Source: CAYHWW01 sp964360145 (lineage in GTDB: Bacteria; Bdellovibrionota; UBA1018; CAYHWW01). Taken from it: a stretch of 14,597 nucleotides of DNA. The notes below the pieces were generated by a model. The model had not been told where the DNA came from, did no database searches, and saw nothing but the letters and a program-made list of their open reading frames with translations. The stretch is taken from contig CAYHWW010000079.1 of NCBI GenBank assembly GCA_964360145.1, positions 1 to 14,597 of the forward strand. Direction: 5' to 3'. How positions within the stretch are numbered: position 1 is the stretch's first letter; each line of letters opens with the position of its first letter. Position numbers and translations under genes: made by a program. Positions 13,527 to 14,597 of this stretch are shown in pieces.

Positions 13527-14419
13527 AAAGCAAGATCGGTCAGAACGAGGGCAAACAAACCAGTCAGTATCGAACCATGCGAAGGGATGCTGCCACCGGC
13601 GAGTTGCTGAGACGATTACGGAAAGGAGTCGATTTCATCGAAGTTCACGTCCGCGAATCGTTGCCTCTCGGCAGAATAGCCCGCCATGCCGGTTTGTCCG
13701 AGTACCACTTTCATAGATTGTTCCGGGCGCGCTTCGGAATTCCTGTGATCGAGTACGTCAGATGCAGACGTCTCTCGTCCGCCGCCCAGCAGCTGGTTGA
13801 AAATGAGGCACGGATTCTGGATCTCGCCCTCGACTCCGGCTTTGGATCCCAGGAGGCGTTCAGTCGTGCCTTTCGCAGAATGTACGGAATCTCACCAGCC
13901 GCCTACCGCCGCCAAGGCAGGCACCTGCCCTGGCGGTCCGTAGCGAAACTGACTGACGAAATACTGCAACACCTGAAGAAGGGAACAAACATGGAACCGA
14001 CAACGCTACGCAAAGAACGAATCTGGGTTGCGGGACTATCAGGAGTCTTCACGGCAAAAACACGATGGAGGATTCCAGACCTCTGGAAAACTTTCGCCCC
14101 GCAAATGAATAAGATTCCAGGTCGGATCGGGGGACACAGCTTCGGAGCCTGTGACGCAGTCCCGGGTGTCAAGGAAGGCTCGTTCGAGTATATGGCTGCA
14201 GTGGAGGTCGATCCGAAAAAGTTTTCTGGCCCCTGGAAGCTGAAGGAAGTTCCCGCAGGAGACTACCTTGTCTTCACCCACCGGGGTCCGATCTCAAAAT
14301 TCACGCAGACCGTGGACTATCTTTGGGGGACCTGGCTGCCGCACTCCAAGCACGAGCTTCGCAAGGCGCCGGACCTTGAGCTTAGCGAAATAGATCTCTG
14401 GATCCCCGTCGTGGGCTGA
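13523..14419 (+). CDS. AraC-family regulator with C-terminal GyrI-like effector domain
   Basis: A 298-residue protein. Two helix-turn-helix motifs form the AraC DNA-binding unit: LGRIARHAGLSEYHFHRLFR (49-68) and ILDLALDSGFGSQEAFSRAF (98-117), ending with the family signature YGISPAAYRR. Residues about 157-298 form a GyrI/AraC-E-bind domain (VAGLSGVF, then YLVFTHRGPISKF, ending LWIPV), which binds small hydrophobic ligands in relatives such as Rob. HTH first and ligand domain second is the Rob-like order. The GTG start at 13523 overlaps the upstream TGA; ATG 13577 is an alternative. An internal ATG at 13991 (residue 157) has AAGGG seven bases upstream and could yield the ligand domain alone. 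Confidence 0.88.
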   Translation: MKSKIGQNEGKQTSQYRTMRRDAATGELLRRLRKGVDFIEVHVRESLPLGRIARHAGLSEYHFHRLFRARFGIPVIEYVRCRRLSSAAQQLVENEARILDLALDSGFGSQEAFSRAFRRMYGISPAAYRRQGRHLPWRSVAKLTDEILQHLKKGTNMEPTTLRKERIWVAGLSGVFTAKTRWRIPDLWKTFAPQMNKIPGRIGGHSFGACDAVPGVKEGSFEYMAAVEVDPKKFSGPWKLKEVPAGDYLVFTHRGPISKFTQTVDYLWGTWLPHSKHELRKAPDLELSEIDLWIPVVG

Positions 14420-14422
14420 GCA

Positions 14423-14453
14423 GTGAGTGTGCAGTGCAGCGCCACGCACTCAC
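14423..14453. terminator. Hairpin between convergent genes, possible two-way terminator
   Basis: GTGAGTGTG (14423-14431) pairs with CGCACTCAC (14445-14453), nine pairs with one G-T, around a 13-base loop. It starts just after the AraC stop and reaches the stop of the opposing HNH gene. No T-run follows on either strand, so intrinsic termination is doubtful. Confidence 0.3.
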
Positions 14454-14597
14454 CGCGACAGTCCCCCAAATACTTCCCGCGTCACAACCCCGTGATGGGC
14501 GCTGCACAGCAGCCTGAGATTCCCGACACTGTGTCCACCACCCAGAAAAAACGGTTGTACATGGTCGTAGTGCAAATACTTCGTCGCCGTGCAGCCC
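14450..14597 (-). CDS. HNH endonuclease, C-terminal fragment (5' end outside window)
   Basis: On the minus strand the frame entering at 14596 reads 48 residues to a TGA at 14450-14452. It shows the end of an HNH domain: a Cys near the start, YLHYDHVQPFFLGGG with the D-H pair, then GNLRLLCSAHH with the Asn and the final Cys and His residues. The order DH...GG...NLRLLC..HH is the standard McrA-type HNH layout. A preceding C..C pair would be expected outside the window; only its last Cys may be visible. The tail ends VTREVFGGLSR. It may be a free nuclease or the end of a larger protein, which cannot be judged here. Confidence 0.75.
   Translation of the reverse strand, partial: GCTATKYLHYDHVQPFFLGGGHSVGNLRLLCSAHHGVVTREVFGGLSR

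Overview
The window is GC-rich by eye and carries tightly packed genes on both strands, with AT-richer patches in the toxin-antitoxin genes and intergenic regulatory regions. A TIGR02147/DUF4423-type regulator, small exported cysteine-containing proteins, a glycine run soon after a signal peptide, and a REC/HD-GYP-like protein together suggest a Bdellovibrionota-like (predatory or relative) deltaproteobacterial-type bacterium. This is inference from gene content, not a proven placement. No tRNA, rRNA, CRISPR array or insertion sequence was recognised.

Layout. 1-693 (+) is the end of an unrecognised protein, followed by a strong hairpin. 838-4181 (+) is a three-gene unit: a TIGR02147-family regulator, a small exported six-cysteine protein coupled to it by a 4-base overlap, and a large exported protein with an HExxH motif and ankyrin repeats. 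4173-7757 (-) reads, in transcription order, lexA, an orphan Phd-like antitoxin gene, a phd/vapC pair, a UmuC-like translesion polymerase gene and a vapBC pair. It looks like a LexA/UmuC mutagenesis locus that has gained toxin-antitoxin modules. 7834-9039 (-) is an AAA ATPase/DUF4143 protein with twin palindromes upstream. 9130-11194 (-) holds a degenerate receiver/HD-GYP protein and a YkgJ-type cysteine-cluster protein. 11321-14419 (+) is a compact unit: a Tat-exported FAD oxidoreductase, a nucleoside deoxyribosyltransferase-like protein and an AraC regulator with a GyrI-like domain. The window ends inside an HNH nuclease gene on the minus strand.

The clearest regulatory theme is that three genes for DNA-binding regulators (TIGR02147, vapB, lexA) share one promoter geometry. 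A -35 element, a 17-base spacer and a -10 element end 6-7 bases before the ATG, with no Shine-Dalgarno sequence, which predicts leaderless mRNAs. Two of these promoters contain repeats inside the promoter and the third has a perfect palindrome just upstream, all consistent with autoregulation. The most interesting biological units are the lexA-TA-umuC-TA locus and the regulator plus exported HExxH/ankyrin unit.
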